From: Pandoraea pneumonica
GTDB lineage: Bacteria > Pseudomonadota > Gammaproteobacteria > Burkholderiales > Burkholderiaceae
Reading direction: 5' to 3'
NCBI RefSeq assembly: GCF_902459645.1
Contig: NZ_CABPSK010000002.1
Coordinates: 1,054,001-1,118,000 of the forward strand
Length of the DNA stretch: 64,000 nucleotides
The notes beneath the pieces are model-generated. The model saw only the letters and a list, made by a program, of their open reading frames with translations, had not been told where the DNA came from and searched no databases. Positions 54,170 through 63,536 of this stretch are shown in pieces (position 1 is the stretch's first letter; each line of letters opens with the position of its first letter). The translations under genes were made by a program, and so were the position numbers.

Positions 54170-54889
54170 TTAGGCGGGACGCTTCGGAATATCTAGCCCG
54201 CGAATCACGGCCGGACGTGCGACGAACGCATCGAGCACACGTTTGACGTTCTTGAATTGCGTGAACTCGACCAGATCGCCTGCCTCGTAGAAGCCGACGA
54301 GATTGCGAACCCACGGGAACGTGGCGATGTCCGCAATCGTGTACTCGTCGCCGAGCAGCCACGTGCGGTTGGCCAGATGTGCATCGAGCACAGCGAGCAG
54401 GCGCTTGGACTCGTTCACATAACGGTCGCGCGGGCGCTTGTCTTCATAGTCCTTGCCCGCGAACTTATGGAAGAAGCCCAGTTGCCCGAACATCGGGCCG
54501 ATGCCGCCCATCTGGAACATCAGCCATTGCAGCGTTTCGTAACGTGCGGCCGGATCGGTGGGCAGCAGCTTGCCGGTCTTCTCGGCCAGATACCAGAGGA
54601 TGGCGCCCGACTCGAACAGCGGCAACGGCTTACCGTCGGGACCGTTCGGATCGAGAATCGCGGGAATCTTGTTGTTCGGGTTCAGCGACAGAAACTCGGG
54701 CGTGAGCTGGTCGTCGGTCTGGAAGCTGACCAGATGCACCTCGTAAGGCAAGCCGATCTCTTCGAGCATGATCGACACCTTCACGCCGTTAGGCGTGGGC
54801 AGCGAATACAGTTGCAGACGCTCGGGATGGGCGGCGGGCCACTTGCGGGTGATCGGGAACTGAGACAAATCGGCGGACGGGGCGGTCAT
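54170..54889 (-). CDS. Glutathione S-transferase family protein (Ure2p/YghU-like)
   Basis: Protein of 239 aa with an N-terminal thioredoxin fold (LQLYSLPTPNGVKVSIML) and a helical C-terminal domain (YTIADIATFPWVRNL). The NGVKV start of helix 1 and the ESGAILWYLA glutathione-binding segment fit the Nu-class YfcG/YghU branch, which acts as a disulfide reductase. I start at 54889 (MTAPSADL); the frame continues 120 bp further. It is convergent with formate dehydrogenase. Confidence 0.9.
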   Translation of the reverse strand: MTAPSADLSQFPITRKWPAAHPERLQLYSLPTPNGVKVSIMLEEIGLPYEVHLVSFQTDDQLTPEFLSLNPNNKIPAILDPNGPDGKPLPLFESGAILWYLAEKTGKLLPTDPAARYETLQWLMFQMGGIGPMFGQLGFFHKFAGKDYEDKRPRDRYVNESKRLLAVLDAHLANRTWLLGDEYTIADIATFPWVRNLVGFYEAGDLVEFTQFKNVKRVLDAFVARPAVIRGLDIPKRPA

Positions 54890-54993
54890 GGGGTTCGATG
54901 CGTTCAGAGACGTTCGGGTTTGGCGGCGCATGTCGCCGCAGGACAGCCAATATAACGCCAAGTGAAAAGGCTTGCTGACGGCGCGCTTGAAAC

Positions 54994-55025
54994 GACAAAG
55001 GGACGGCAACTACCGTCCCTTTGTC
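54994..55025 (-). terminator. Strong hairpin after the aminotransferase gene
   Basis: A 13-bp perfect stem (GACAAAGGGACGG with CCGTCCCTTTGTC) and 6-base loop, lying 29 bp past the leftward aminotransferase stop. It would end that transcript. Confidence 0.7.
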
Positions 55026-55054
55026 ATTACCGCGATGCGATGACTGCCACGTAA

Positions 55055-56254
55055 TTACGCGTTGTTCAGCACCTTGGCGATGCTCTGCGACACCACGCCG
55101 ACGTTCTTTTCGTTCAAACCAGCAACACACATGCGGCCCGAGCGAATCAGATACACGCCGTACTCGTCGCGCAGCGTGTCGACTTGCGCGGCCGACAGGC
55201 CGGTGTACGTGAACATGCCGCGTTGCTCCAGATAGCGCGAGAGCATGTTGTCCGGCACGTGACCGCGCAGACCTTCATGAATCGCACCGCGCATACGCGT
55301 GATGCGCTGGCACATCTGCGTGAGCTCGTCTTCCCACGACTTGCGCAGTTCCGGCGTGCTCAACACCTTGGCCACGATTTTCGCGCCATGCGTCGGCGGG
55401 TTGCTGTAGTTGGAACGCACAGCGCTCGTCAACTGACCCAGCACGCGATCGGCCGCTTCGCCCGATTCGCAAATCACCGACAGACCGCCGCAACGCTCGC
55501 CGTACAGCGAGAAGTTCTTCGAGAACGAATTCGCCACGAATGCCGGTACGCCCTGACGGGCCAGTTCGCGAATCACGAATGCGTCGGCGTCCAGGCCCGA
55601 ACCGAAGCCTTGATAGGCCATGTCGACGAAGGGCAGCAGTTCGCGCTTCTTGAGCACGTCGATCACCTGCACCCACTGCGCGTCGTTCAGATCGACACCG
55701 GTCGGGTTGTGGCAGCAAGCGTGCAACAGCACGACGCTGCGGGCCGGCAGTTTGTCGATGGCGTCGACCATCGCTTCGAATTGCAGGCCGCCCGTGGCTT
55801 CGTCGTAATACGGGTACGTATTCACGGTGAAACCGGCGCGCTCGAAGATGAAGCGGTGGTTGTCCCACGTGGGGTCGCTCACCCACACCTGCGCGTCCGG
55901 GAAGTAGCGCTTGATGAAGTCGGCACCCACTTTGAGGGCGCCCGAGCCGCCAAGCGTCTGCACGGTGGCAATGCGGCCTTCAGTGCGTGCGGGCGAATCG
56001 TCGCCGAACACGAGGGCTTGCACGGCGTCGCGATAATTCGCGAAACCCGCCATCGGCAGGTAGGGCTTCGGACCCACTTCGGCGAGCAGCAGCGCTTCGG
56101 CCTGACGCACGGCCTGCATGACCGGCAGACGGCCATCGTCGTCGTAATAGATGCCGATGCTCAGGTTGACCTTGTTGGTGCGGGCGTCCTTCGCGAAATT
56201 CTCGTTGAGCGAGAGGATCGGGTCACCGGGATAAGCATCGATATGTTCGAACAT
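55055..56254 (-). CDS. Aromatic amino-acid aminotransferase (TyrB/AspC family)
   Basis: PLP-dependent class I transaminase of 399 aa. The PLP lysine is Lys246 in NSFSKNFSLYGERCG; HACCHNPTGVDL and the C-terminal SGRMCVAGLN (substrate carboxylate Arg) are also present, close to TyrB and AspC. It would convert tyrosine and phenylalanine to 4-hydroxyphenylpyruvate and phenylpyruvate. With the AroP-type permease and 4-hydroxyphenylpyruvate dioxygenase on the same strand nearby, a role in tyrosine degradation is likely, though aspartate transamination cannot be excluded. Confidence 0.9.
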   Translation of the reverse strand: MFEHIDAYPGDPILSLNENFAKDARTNKVNLSIGIYYDDDGRLPVMQAVRQAEALLLAEVGPKPYLPMAGFANYRDAVQALVFGDDSPARTEGRIATVQTLGGSGALKVGADFIKRYFPDAQVWVSDPTWDNHRFIFERAGFTVNTYPYYDEATGGLQFEAMVDAIDKLPARSVVLLHACCHNPTGVDLNDAQWVQVIDVLKKRELLPFVDMAYQGFGSGLDADAFVIRELARQGVPAFVANSFSKNFSLYGERCGGLSVICESGEAADRVLGQLTSAVRSNYSNPPTHGAKIVAKVLSTPELRKSWEDELTQMCQRITRMRGAIHEGLRGHVPDNMLSRYLEQRGMFTYTGLSAAQVDTLRDEYGVYLIRSGRMCVAGLNEKNVGVVSQSIAKVLNNA

Positions 56255-56413
56255 GGCAGTTCCTGGAATAACGGGAGAGAGTCAGCGAATCGGAAATCGG
56301 CAATCGGATGAGCGGACGGGCGGACGACCGCAAACGATGATGATACCGCTAGTGCGGCACCCCCGTGTATGCCCCGCGCGACGCGCGCGCGGGACATGCA
56401 CGCATTTGGCGTG

Positions 56414-57796
56414 TCAGCGAGCCGTGGCCGGCACGCCGGCGGCCGCGCGTTTCTGGCGCATGCGGTAGCCGATGGTCAGCACGACCAGCCAGACCGGGAT
56501 CAGATAGACCGAGATGCGCAGGTCCGGAGTCAGGTACATCACGACCAGAATGCCGCCGAGGAACGCCAGGCACAGGTAGTTCGTGAACGGGTACCAGAGG
56601 CTCTTGAAGACCGTGGTCTCACCGGCACGCGCCTTGGCACGGCGGAACACCAGATGGATCACGCTGATCATGGCCCAGTTGATGATCAGCGCCGAGACGA
56701 CCAGCCCCATCAGCAGTTCGAACGCCTTACCCGGCATGAAGTAGTTGATGACGACGCACACGGCGGTGGCCGCTGCCGACACGCCGAGCGCGGCCAGCGG
56801 AATGCCACGGGCGTTGACCTTGAGCAGCGCACGCGGCGCATTGCCCTGACCGGCCAGACCGTAGAGCATGCGGCTGTTGCAGTACACGCCGCTGTTGTAG
56901 ACCGACAGGGCAGCGGTGAGCACCACGGCGTTGAGCACGTTGGCGACGAAGTTGCTGTTCAGCTCGTGGAAGATCAGCACGAACGGGCTGCCGCCGGAGA
57001 CCACCTTTTCCCACGGATACAGCGAGAGCAGCACGCCGAGGGCGCCGACGTAAAAAATCAGAATGCGGTAGATCACCTGATTGGTCGCGCGCGGAATGGT
57101 GCGCGACGGATCGTCGGCTTCGGCGGCGGTAATGCCCACCAGTTCGAGACCGCCGAACGAGAACATGATCACGGCCATGGCCATCACCAGCCCGGAAACG
57201 CCGTTCGGGAAGAACCCGCCGTGCTGCCACAGGTTAGCCACGCTGGCGTCGGGGCCGGCATTGCCCGAGAAGAGCAAGTAGCCGCCAAACCCGATCATGC
57301 CGACGATGGCGGCGACCTTGATGATGGCGAACCAGAACTCCATCTCGCCGTACGACTTCACGCTCGAGAGGTTGATGGCGTTGATGATGCCGAAGCACAC
57401 GAGCGCCGAGACCCACGTGGGGATCGTCGGCCACCAGTACTGCACGTAGATACCGACAGCCGAGAGTTCGGCCATCGACACGAGGATGTACAGCACCCAG
57501 TAGTTCCAGCCCGAGACGAAGCCCGCGAACTGGCCGCAATACTTGTTGGCGAAGTAGCTGAACGAGCCGGCCACAGGCTCGTCGACGACCATTTCACCGA
57601 GTTGCCGCATGATGAAAAACGCGACGATACCGGCAATGGCGTAGCCAAGCAGTACGGAGGGGCCAGCGGTTTTGATGGTTTGGGCGATGCCGAGAAAGAG
57701 CCCGGTGCCGATCGCGCCACCGAGGGCGATCAATTGAATGTGACGATTCTTCAGGCCGCGGTGGAGCGAGCCTTCTTGTGCTGCGTTGGCGGACAT
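56414..57796 (-). CDS. Amino-acid permease (AroP/PheP-like)
   Basis: Inner-membrane APC-superfamily symporter of 460 aa with 12 segments. The start HRGLKNRHIQLIALGGAIGTGLFLG and the segment FSFGGLELVGITAAEADDP are signature features of the AroP/LysP/ProY group. It lies between the aminotransferase and 4-hydroxyphenylpyruvate dioxygenase genes, so an aromatic amino acid substrate is the best guess. Confidence 0.9.
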   Translation of the reverse strand: MSANAAQEGSLHRGLKNRHIQLIALGGAIGTGLFLGIAQTIKTAGPSVLLGYAIAGIVAFFIMRQLGEMVVDEPVAGSFSYFANKYCGQFAGFVSGWNYWVLYILVSMAELSAVGIYVQYWWPTIPTWVSALVCFGIINAINLSSVKSYGEMEFWFAIIKVAAIVGMIGFGGYLLFSGNAGPDASVANLWQHGGFFPNGVSGLVMAMAVIMFSFGGLELVGITAAEADDPSRTIPRATNQVIYRILIFYVGALGVLLSLYPWEKVVSGGSPFVLIFHELNSNFVANVLNAVVLTAALSVYNSGVYCNSRMLYGLAGQGNAPRALLKVNARGIPLAALGVSAAATAVCVVINYFMPGKAFELLMGLVVSALIINWAMISVIHLVFRRAKARAGETTVFKSLWYPFTNYLCLAFLGGILVVMYLTPDLRISVYLIPVWLVVLTIGYRMRQKRAAAGVPATAR

Positions 57797-57983
57797 GTCT
57801 GTTCCTTACCCTACCTTCGATGCCATGCGACGCGCCTCTCTGTTTCCGTTCGGTGTGAACGGACCGGAGGCGTTGAGCCGCCACAGCGCGGTGCTTATGA
57901 CACCGCTGCCGTGTCCTTGGTGGTCACCCCGCGAGAGGTGACCGTCATCCCGGCGCACGTAGCGCCGGTCGTCTCCCCTGGAC

Positions 57984-59057
57984 TCAGACCTTGAGCGTGC
58001 CCCGCTCGATCTGGTCGCGCTCGAGCGATTCGAACAGTGCCTTGAAGTTGCCTTCGCCGAAACCGTCGTCGCCGCGACGCTGGATGAACTCGAAGAACAC
58101 CGGACCGAGCAGGGTCTTCGAGAAGATCTGGAGCAGCAGACGCGGCTTGCCGCCTTCGGTCGTGCCGTCGAGCAGAATGCCGCGCGACTTCAGTTCACCG
58201 ACCGGCTGGCCGTGACCCGGCAGACGCGTTTCCAGTGCCTGATAGTAGAAGTCGTTCGGTGCCGTCATGAGCGGGACGCCGGCCATTTGCAGATTGTCGA
58301 TGACCTGAATCAGGTCGTCGGTCAGGAATGCAATGTGCTGAATGCCTTCGCCGTTGAAGGCCATCAGGAACTCTTCGATCTGGCCGCTGCCCTTGGCGGA
58401 TTCTTCGTTCAGGGGGATGCGGATTTTACCATCGGGCGCGGTCATGGCCTTCGAGGCCAAGCCGGTGTATTCGCCCGAGATGTCGAAGTAGCGAATTTCG
58501 CGGAAGTTGAACAGCTTCTCGTAGAAGTTCGCCCAGAACGACATACGGCCGCGATAGACGTTGTGCGTCAGGTGGTCGATCAGGCGAAGGCCGTGGCCGA
58601 CCGGGTGGCGATCGACGCCTTCGATGAATTCGAAGTCGATGTCATAGATCGACTTGCCTTCTTCGAAGCGGTCGATCAGGTACAGCGGCGCGCCGCCGAT
58701 ACCCTTGATGGCAGGCAGACGCAGTTCCATCGGGCCGGTGGCGATCTCGACCGGCTGGGCGCCGAGCTCCAGCGCGCGGGCGTAGGCCTGGTGCGAGTCT
58801 TTCACGCGGAACGCCATACCGCAGGCGCTCGGGCCGTGCTCGGCGGCAAAGTAGGCGGCCGGGCTGTTCGGCTCGCGGTTGACGATGAAGTTGACCTCGC
58901 CCTGACGATAGAGCACCACGTCTTTCGAGCGATGGCGGGCCACGAGCGTGAAGCCCATCTGCTCGAAGATCGGTTCGAGCACGTTCGGGGTGGGCGACGC
59001 GAATTCCACGAATTCGAAGCCCATCAATTGCATCGGGTTGTCAAAAAGGTCGGCCAT
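57984..59057 (-). CDS. hppD: 4-hydroxyphenylpyruvate dioxygenase
   Basis: Fe(II)-dependent vicinal-oxygen-chelate enzyme (357 aa) that turns 4-hydroxyphenylpyruvate into homogentisate, the second step of tyrosine breakdown. The iron ligands are His162 (LIDHLTHNV), His241 ([11 protein letters not shown]) and Glu323 ([10 protein letters not shown]). The substrate-side segments [16 protein letters not shown] and [13 protein letters not shown] also fit. I start at 59057 (MADLFDNP); the frame opens 108 bp earlier. A divergent Lrp-type regulator and a palindrome at 59319 lie upstream, suggesting induction by an aromatic amino acid. Confidence 0.95.
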   Translation of the reverse strand: MADLFDNPMQLMGFEFVEFASPTPNVLEPIFEQMGFTLVARHRSKDVVLYRQGEVNFIVNREPNSPAAYFAAEHGPSACGMAFRVKDSHQAYARALELGAQPVEIATGPMELRLPAIKGIGGAPLYLIDRFEEGKSIYDIDFEFIEGVDRHPVGHGLRLIDHLTHNVYRGRMSFWANFYEKLFNFREIRYFDISGEYTGLASKAMTAPDGKIRIPLNEESAKGSGQIEEFLMAFNGEGIQHIAFLTDDLIQVIDNLQMAGVPLMTAPNDFYYQALETRLPGHGQPVGELKSRGILLDGTTEGGKPRLLLQIFSKTLLGPVFFEFIQRRGDDGFGEGNFKALFESLERDQIERGTLKV

Positions 59058-59318
59058 GATCGTCTCGGCTTTGTGAGGTGGATGATTCGTTGGATGCGTG
59101 CTTTGCGCGGAGGTGGTTTGCGAGGTTTCGGGGGTGGAATTTCTCGGACCGGTCGCGATGCGCAATTAAATTGTGGATCGCTGACCGCCCGGTCGGGATT
59201 GCTCTCCCATCCGTTTTGATTCCCGAAACCTGCGTAATGCCTGCCGTCGCGCGTGCACTGCATCGATTTGAGGCGGTCAGTGTAAGTGCGTCACCGCAAA
59301 ATAGGATTTCGTAAAAGC

Positions 59319-59335
59319 CATAGGGAAACCCTATG
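59319..59335. promoter_or_regulatory. Candidate Lrp/AsnC operator
   Basis: Perfect palindrome CATAGGG-AAA-CCCTATG, 44 bp before the Lrp start and 261 bp from hppD. It is the strongest dyad in the 322-bp divergent gap 59058-59379; the rest of the gap shows nothing clear. Confidence 0.55.
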
Positions 59336-59379
59336 TTATGCACTAATATTTCTCCATTGGTACGCTGGGGGAAAGGAAA

Positions 59380-59853
59380 GTGCATAACATTGAGATTGAT
59401 CGGATCGACGTACGCTTGCTGGCGATTTTGCAGTCGCACGGGCGTATTTCGAACCTGGAACTGGCCGAAGCCATCAAGCTGTCGCCCGCGCAAACCCTGC
59501 GCCGCCATCGGCGGTTGGAAGAACTGGGGGTGATCAAAGGCTACGACACGCGGCTCGACGCGCAGCGGCTGGGCTTTAGCGTCGTCGCGTTCGTACACGT
59601 GACGATGGAGCGTGGGCATATCCGTGACTTGTCGAACTTCAAGGGACTGGTCGCGGAGTTGGCGCAGATACAAGAGTGCTTTTCCGTGACCGGCGATATC
59701 GACTATGTACTCAAGGTGGTGGCGCGCGATTTGAAGGCGCTGTCCGAATTTCTGCTCGATACATTGATGCGGATTCCGGGCGTAAGCGCCGTCAAGTCGA
59801 GCGTCTGTCTCGACGAAATCAAGTGTACGTCTGCGGTACCGCTGGCGTCCTGA
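59380..59853 (+). CDS. Lrp/AsnC-family transcriptional regulator
   Basis: Regulator of 157 aa with an N-terminal helix-turn-helix (RISNLELAEAIKLSPAQTLRRHRRLEELG) and a RAM ligand-binding domain (CFSVTGDIDYVLKVVARDL). The GTG at 59380 (MHNIEIDRID) has GGGGGAAAGG upstream and gives the family N-terminus. It is divergent from hppD and probably controls it in response to an aromatic amino acid. Confidence 0.9.
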   Translation: MHNIEIDRIDVRLLAILQSHGRISNLELAEAIKLSPAQTLRRHRRLEELGVIKGYDTRLDAQRLGFSVVAFVHVTMERGHIRDLSNFKGLVAELAQIQECFSVTGDIDYVLKVVARDLKALSEFLLDTLMRIPGVSAVKSSVCLDEIKCTSAVPLAS

Positions 59854-59943
59854 CGCCGTGCAGGCGGCGTGCCAAGATGAAGCCGCGCAGGCGGCGCTCC
59901 AAGATGAGGCCGCGGGAGCGGCGCGCCACGACGCCAGTGGCGT

Positions 59944-61191
59944 CTAGCGCTTCGTCCGAACAGCGAACGCCGCAAGCGCTACCGCCACCGCAACCAGCGT
60001 GCATCCGACCCATGGGGTGAGCGTGAGCGCGCGCCCATCGACAAGCGCGCCACCGACGCCAGCGCCGAGCGCCACGCCGACATGCATGGCGGCCACGTTG
60101 ACGCCGACATTGGCATCGGCTTCCTGCGGTGCGCTGCGGATCAGAAAGTTCTGCACCACCGGTGAGATCGACCACGACAGGCTGCCCCAGACCATCATCG
60201 CGGCGATAAACACCACGACGTGCCACGCGCTATCGGTGCCCAGCTTGGTGGCGAGCGGCACACACGCCATGGCCACAAGAAACAGCAGCGGGCAGCCGAG
60301 CAAAGCGCGCGCCGCGCCCGCGCGGTCCGAGCCCCAGCCGCCGAACCATGCGCCGCAAACCCCTGCGACACCAAACGCGAGGAACAGCAGGCTTAAACCG
60401 TCGGGCGAAGGGGCGAGCGTGGTCTGGAGATAAGGGGCGAGATACGCGAACAGCGTGAAGTGCCCGGCCAGCATAGCGATCGATACCCCTTGTGCCGCGA
60501 GAAGACGGGGTTTCGCCAACGCTATGACATAGGCGCGCAACGTCATGACGGTGGCGGGCTGGGTGAGCGGCAACACGCGCCAAAGCACGAGAATAAGCGG
60601 TGCACTGACCAGCCCAATGACCGCGAATACCGCACGCCATCCGGCCCAGTGTTCGAGCGTCATGCCGAGCGGCACGCCGAGCACTAGCGAGCCACTGATT
60701 CCCATGAAGATGATGCCCACCGCGCGCCCGTGAAACTCGGGCGGCGTGATCTCAGTCGCGAGCCGGGAGCACAGCAGCACGATGGTGGCGCAACTCGCGG
60801 CCATCGCCATCCGTGCGACGAACAGCGCGGCGTAGCCCGGCGCGGCTGCGGCGGCGAGATTACTGAGCGAGAACACCACGAGCGCGACGACCAACGCGCG
60901 GCGTCGCGCATGTCGCGAAAGCCATGCGGCCATCGTGAAGGCCCACAGCGCAAATACAGCGGAGAAGACCGTGGTGAGCTGACCGGCAGACGCCATCGAG
61001 ACGCCGAGCCCCTGCGAGATCGCGGGCAGGATGCCGATGCAAATGTTTTCGTCGATGCCCACGAGAAACACGGTCAGCGCGAGCAGCCAGACTTTGGCGG
61101 CGCTGTGTGGCGACGAGGTGGATGGCGCGGGCGCGCCTGAAGACGATGAGGTCGAAGAAATGGGGGAGGCCAAGAGAGACTCCGATGTCAT
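59944..61191 (-). CDS. MFS transporter (DHA1-type exporter)
   Basis: Inner-membrane transporter of 415 aa with 12 segments. The segment FLVGIDENICIGILPAIS at the start of helix 1 and AWLSRHARRRALVVAL (loop 2-3) fit the AraJ/YdhP-like drug or sugar efflux branch. I start at 61191 (MTSESLLA); the frame extends 228 bp further over the promoter region. It is monocistronic between the Lrp gene and the leuA attenuator. Confidence 0.88.
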   Translation of the reverse strand: MTSESLLASPISSTSSSSGAPAPSTSSPHSAAKVWLLALTVFLVGIDENICIGILPAISQGLGVSMASAGQLTTVFSAVFALWAFTMAAWLSRHARRRALVVALVVFSLSNLAAAAAPGYAALFVARMAMAASCATIVLLCSRLATEITPPEFHGRAVGIIFMGISGSLVLGVPLGMTLEHWAGWRAVFAVIGLVSAPLILVLWRVLPLTQPATVMTLRAYVIALAKPRLLAAQGVSIAMLAGHFTLFAYLAPYLQTTLAPSPDGLSLLFLAFGVAGVCGAWFGGWGSDRAGAARALLGCPLLFLVAMACVPLATKLGTDSAWHVVVFIAAMMVWGSLSWSISPVVQNFLIRSAPQEADANVGVNVAAMHVGVALGAGVGGALVDGRALTLTPWVGCTLVAVAVALAAFAVRTKR

Positions 61192-61367
61192 GACACGCGT
61201 CGTGCGACACCGGGATTGGCGCGACGGTTGAGCGTATCGATCCGTCGGGTTTCGAGGCTGGCCTTCGGTTATCCCATCAGACGGCACATTATCGGAATCG
61301 GCACAGAGCGGCAACCGAGGCGCGTGGACGCCGCCCCGGGCGATTATCGCAAGGTGACAGCCGATAG

Positions 61368-61397
61368 TTGACAGCGCGGGAAAAACTGTGTTTTCAT
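61368..61397 (+). promoter_or_regulatory. Promoter of the leuA leader
   Basis: A perfect -35 TTGACA (61368-61373) and a -10-like TTTCAT (61392-61397) are 18 bp apart. Transcription would start at or just before the leader ATG at 61405, so the leader peptide may be translated with almost no 5' untranslated region. Confidence 0.5.
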
Positions 61398-61404
61398 CGC
61401 AAAC

Positions 61405-61491
61405 ATGATCACCGCGCAATTCTCCCTCTCGCTACGACTACTAGCCCGCTCCACCGGGCTTGGTCCGTTGCTGCGCGCGTGCATCGTCTGA
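61405..61491 (+). CDS. leuL: leuA leader peptide (attenuation)
   Basis: Short frame of 28 codons with seven leucines. The run SLSLRLLA is encoded with three CTA codons (61432-61434, 61438-61440, 61441-61443), which is striking because CTA is very rare in this GC-rich genome. Stalling of a ribosome short of Leu-tRNA at these codons would decide the fold of the following RNA. A stable stem AGCCCG/CGGGCT lies right after the CTA codons, inside the leader, and a terminator follows. There is no Shine-Dalgarno sequence, consistent with a start near the 5' end of the RNA. Confidence 0.7.
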   Translation: MITAQFSLSLRLLARSTGLGPLLRACIV

Positions 61492-61530
61492 ATTTCCTCT
61501 GAAGCACCGCTGATTTTCCCCAGTTACGCC

Positions 61531-61573
61531 GATCTGAGCCCCGGTTCATCCAACCGGAGGTCGTAGCTTTTTT
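61531..61573 (+). terminator. leuA attenuator terminator
   Basis: CCGGTT (61541-61546), loop CATCC, AACCGG (61552-61557), extended by GATCT pairing with AGGTC, then TTTTTT at 61568-61573. It lies between the leader stop and leuA. The T-run is about 10 bases from the core stem, so the full structure needs folding to confirm. Confidence 0.6.
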
Positions 61574-61623
61574 GCGCTCAAGCGTCGTCCGGTTGCCACT
61601 TTTCCGACAATCGAGACTTCGCC

Positions 61624-63336
61624 ATGTTGAACAACCCTGCTACCAAATACCGCGCCTTTACTCCGGTCAACATCCCCGACCGACAGTGGCCGAGCCGCAC
61701 CATCACGCGTGCCCCGATCTGGATGAGCACCGACCTGCGCGACGGCAATCAGGCGCTGTTCGAGCCGATGGACGCCCAGCGCAAGATGCGCATGTTCAAG
61801 ACGCTCGTCGCGATCGGTTTCAAGGAAATCGAAGTCGCGTTCCCGTCGGCCTCCGAGACCGATTTCAACTTCGTTCGCGAGTTGATCGAAGGCGGCCACA
61901 TCCCCGACGACGTCACCATCGAAGTGCTCACGCAAGCGCGTGACGATCTCATCGAGCGCACGTTCGCCGCGCTCAAGGGCGCACCCCGCGCCATCGTTCA
62001 CCTGTACAACGCCACCGCGCCGGAATTCCGCCGCATCGTCTTCAATCTCGACCAGCCGGGCGTGAAAGCGCTGGCCGTGGCCGCCGCGAAGACCATCAAG
62101 CGTTGCGCCGATGCCGCCCCCGATACGCGCTGGACGCTGCAATACAGCCCGGAAACCTTCACCGGCACCGAACTCGATTTCGCGAAAGAGGTATGCGACG
62201 CGGTATTCGATGTATGGCAGCCGACCCCGGACCACAAGTGCATCGTCAATTTGCCCGCCACCGTTGAAATCGGCACGCCGAACTACTACGCCGACCAGAT
62301 CGAGTGGATGCACCGCAACCTCAAGCATCGCGATTCCCTGATCCTCTCGGTGCACCCGCACAACGACCGTGGCACGGCCGTGGCCGCCGCCGAGTTGGCC
62401 GTGATGGCCGGTGCCGATCGTATCGAAGGGTGCTTGTTCGGTAACGGCGAGCGCACCGGTAACGTCGACCTCGTGACCCTCGCGTTGAATCTCTACACGC
62501 AGGGCGTCGACCCGGGCCTCGACTTCTCGAACATCAACGAAATTGCGCGCACGTCGGAAGAATGCACGCAGTTGCCGGTGCACCCGCGTCACCCGTACGT
62601 TGGCGATCTCGTGTTCACCGCGTTCTCAGGTTCCCACCAGGACGCCATCAAGAAGGGCCTCGCTGCACAACAGCCGGACACCTTCTGGGAAGTGCCGTAC
62701 TTGCCGATCGACCCGAGCGACTTGGGTCGCACCTACGACTCGATCATTCGTGTGAACAGCCAGTCGGGCAAGGGCGGTATCGCTTATCTGCTCGAACAGT
62801 CGTACGGCGTGCAAATGCCGCGCCGTCTGCAAGTCGACTTCAGCTCGGCCGTGCAGCGTTATACCGACGAGACGGGCGCTGAAGTCACCGCCTCGCAAAT
62901 CTGGCAGTTGTTCCAGAAGGAATATGTGGAAGCCGCTGCGCCGGTCGCCTACGTCGGCCACTCGCTCTCCGAGCGCGAAGGCCGTCAGCACATCGCGGTG
63001 ACCATCGACATCCACGGTCAGCGTACGACCGTCTCGGGTGCAGGCAACGGGCCGCTCGATGCCCTGATGAACGCCATGCGCACGCCGGTTCGCGTGCAGC
63101 ACTACGAAGAACGTGCGCTGACCCAAGGCGCCGATGCGCGTGCCATCGCCATTGCGGAAATGGCTGGCGAGACGATTGTCGGCAGCGCGTTCGGCGTAGG
63201 CATCGATGCGAATCTCACGACGGCATCGATCCGCGCGGTCATCAGCGGTATCAACCGTGCTTATGCGCGTAGCGAAGACGACGCGAAAGCGACGTTCTTC
63301 GACGCCGTGATGCGCGACGTTGCCAAGGCCGTCTGA
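61624..63336 (+). CDS. leuA: 2-isopropylmalate synthase
   Basis: First enzyme of leucine biosynthesis (570 aa), condensing acetyl-CoA and 2-oxoisovalerate. The catalytic TIM barrel shows [14 protein letters not shown], the metal site HPHNDRG and the signature [17 protein letters not shown]-terminal LeuA dimer/regulatory domain follows (residues about 430-570), where leucine binds for feedback inhibition. Length and the early [19 protein letters not shown] match the longer type-2 form. Expression is probably attenuated by the leader at 61405. Confidence 0.95.
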   Translation: MLNNPATKYRAFTPVNIPDRQWPSRTITRAPIWMSTDLRDGNQALFEPMDAQRKMRMFKTLVAIGFKEIEVAFPSASETDFNFVRELIEGGHIPDDVTIEVLTQARDDLIERTFAALKGAPRAIVHLYNATAPEFRRIVFNLDQPGVKALAVAAAKTIKRCADAAPDTRWTLQYSPETFTGTELDFAKEVCDAVFDVWQPTPDHKCIVNLPATVEIGTPNYYADQIEWMHRNLKHRDSLILSVHPHNDRGTAVAAAELAVMAGADRIEGCLFGNGERTGNVDLVTLALNLYTQGVDPGLDFSNINEIARTSEECTQLPVHPRHPYVGDLVFTAFSGSHQDAIKKGLAAQQPDTFWEVPYLPIDPSDLGRTYDSIIRVNSQSGKGGIAYLLEQSYGVQMPRRLQVDFSSAVQRYTDETGAEVTASQIWQLFQKEYVEAAAPVAYVGHSLSEREGRQHIAVTIDIHGQRTTVSGAGNGPLDALMNAMRTPVRVQHYEERALTQGADARAIAIAEMAGETIVGSAFGVGIDANLTTASIRAVISGINRAYARSEDDAKATFFDAVMRDVAKAV

Positions 63337-63536
63337 CGCGTGAAGTCGCACAGAACACACAGAAATCTCAGGCAGGAAGCTGAGGAGACACGTAGTTCGG
63401 AAGGGAATTTGAGGCAGACGTGTCCGGCGGCGCACTGATCGTGCGAGCCAGACACCGGCGCGGCGCGACGGCACTTACCCAGTGCCGTGCGACCGCCCCG
63501 GCCACAGCAATGAAGCGGTGTGACGGGCTTGCCCGA

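Noticed and set aside
56369-57994. 541-aa frame on the plus strand over the permease
   Set aside because: It is the antisense of the AroP-type permease, with shadow-type composition (many Asp, His, Glu and Arg).
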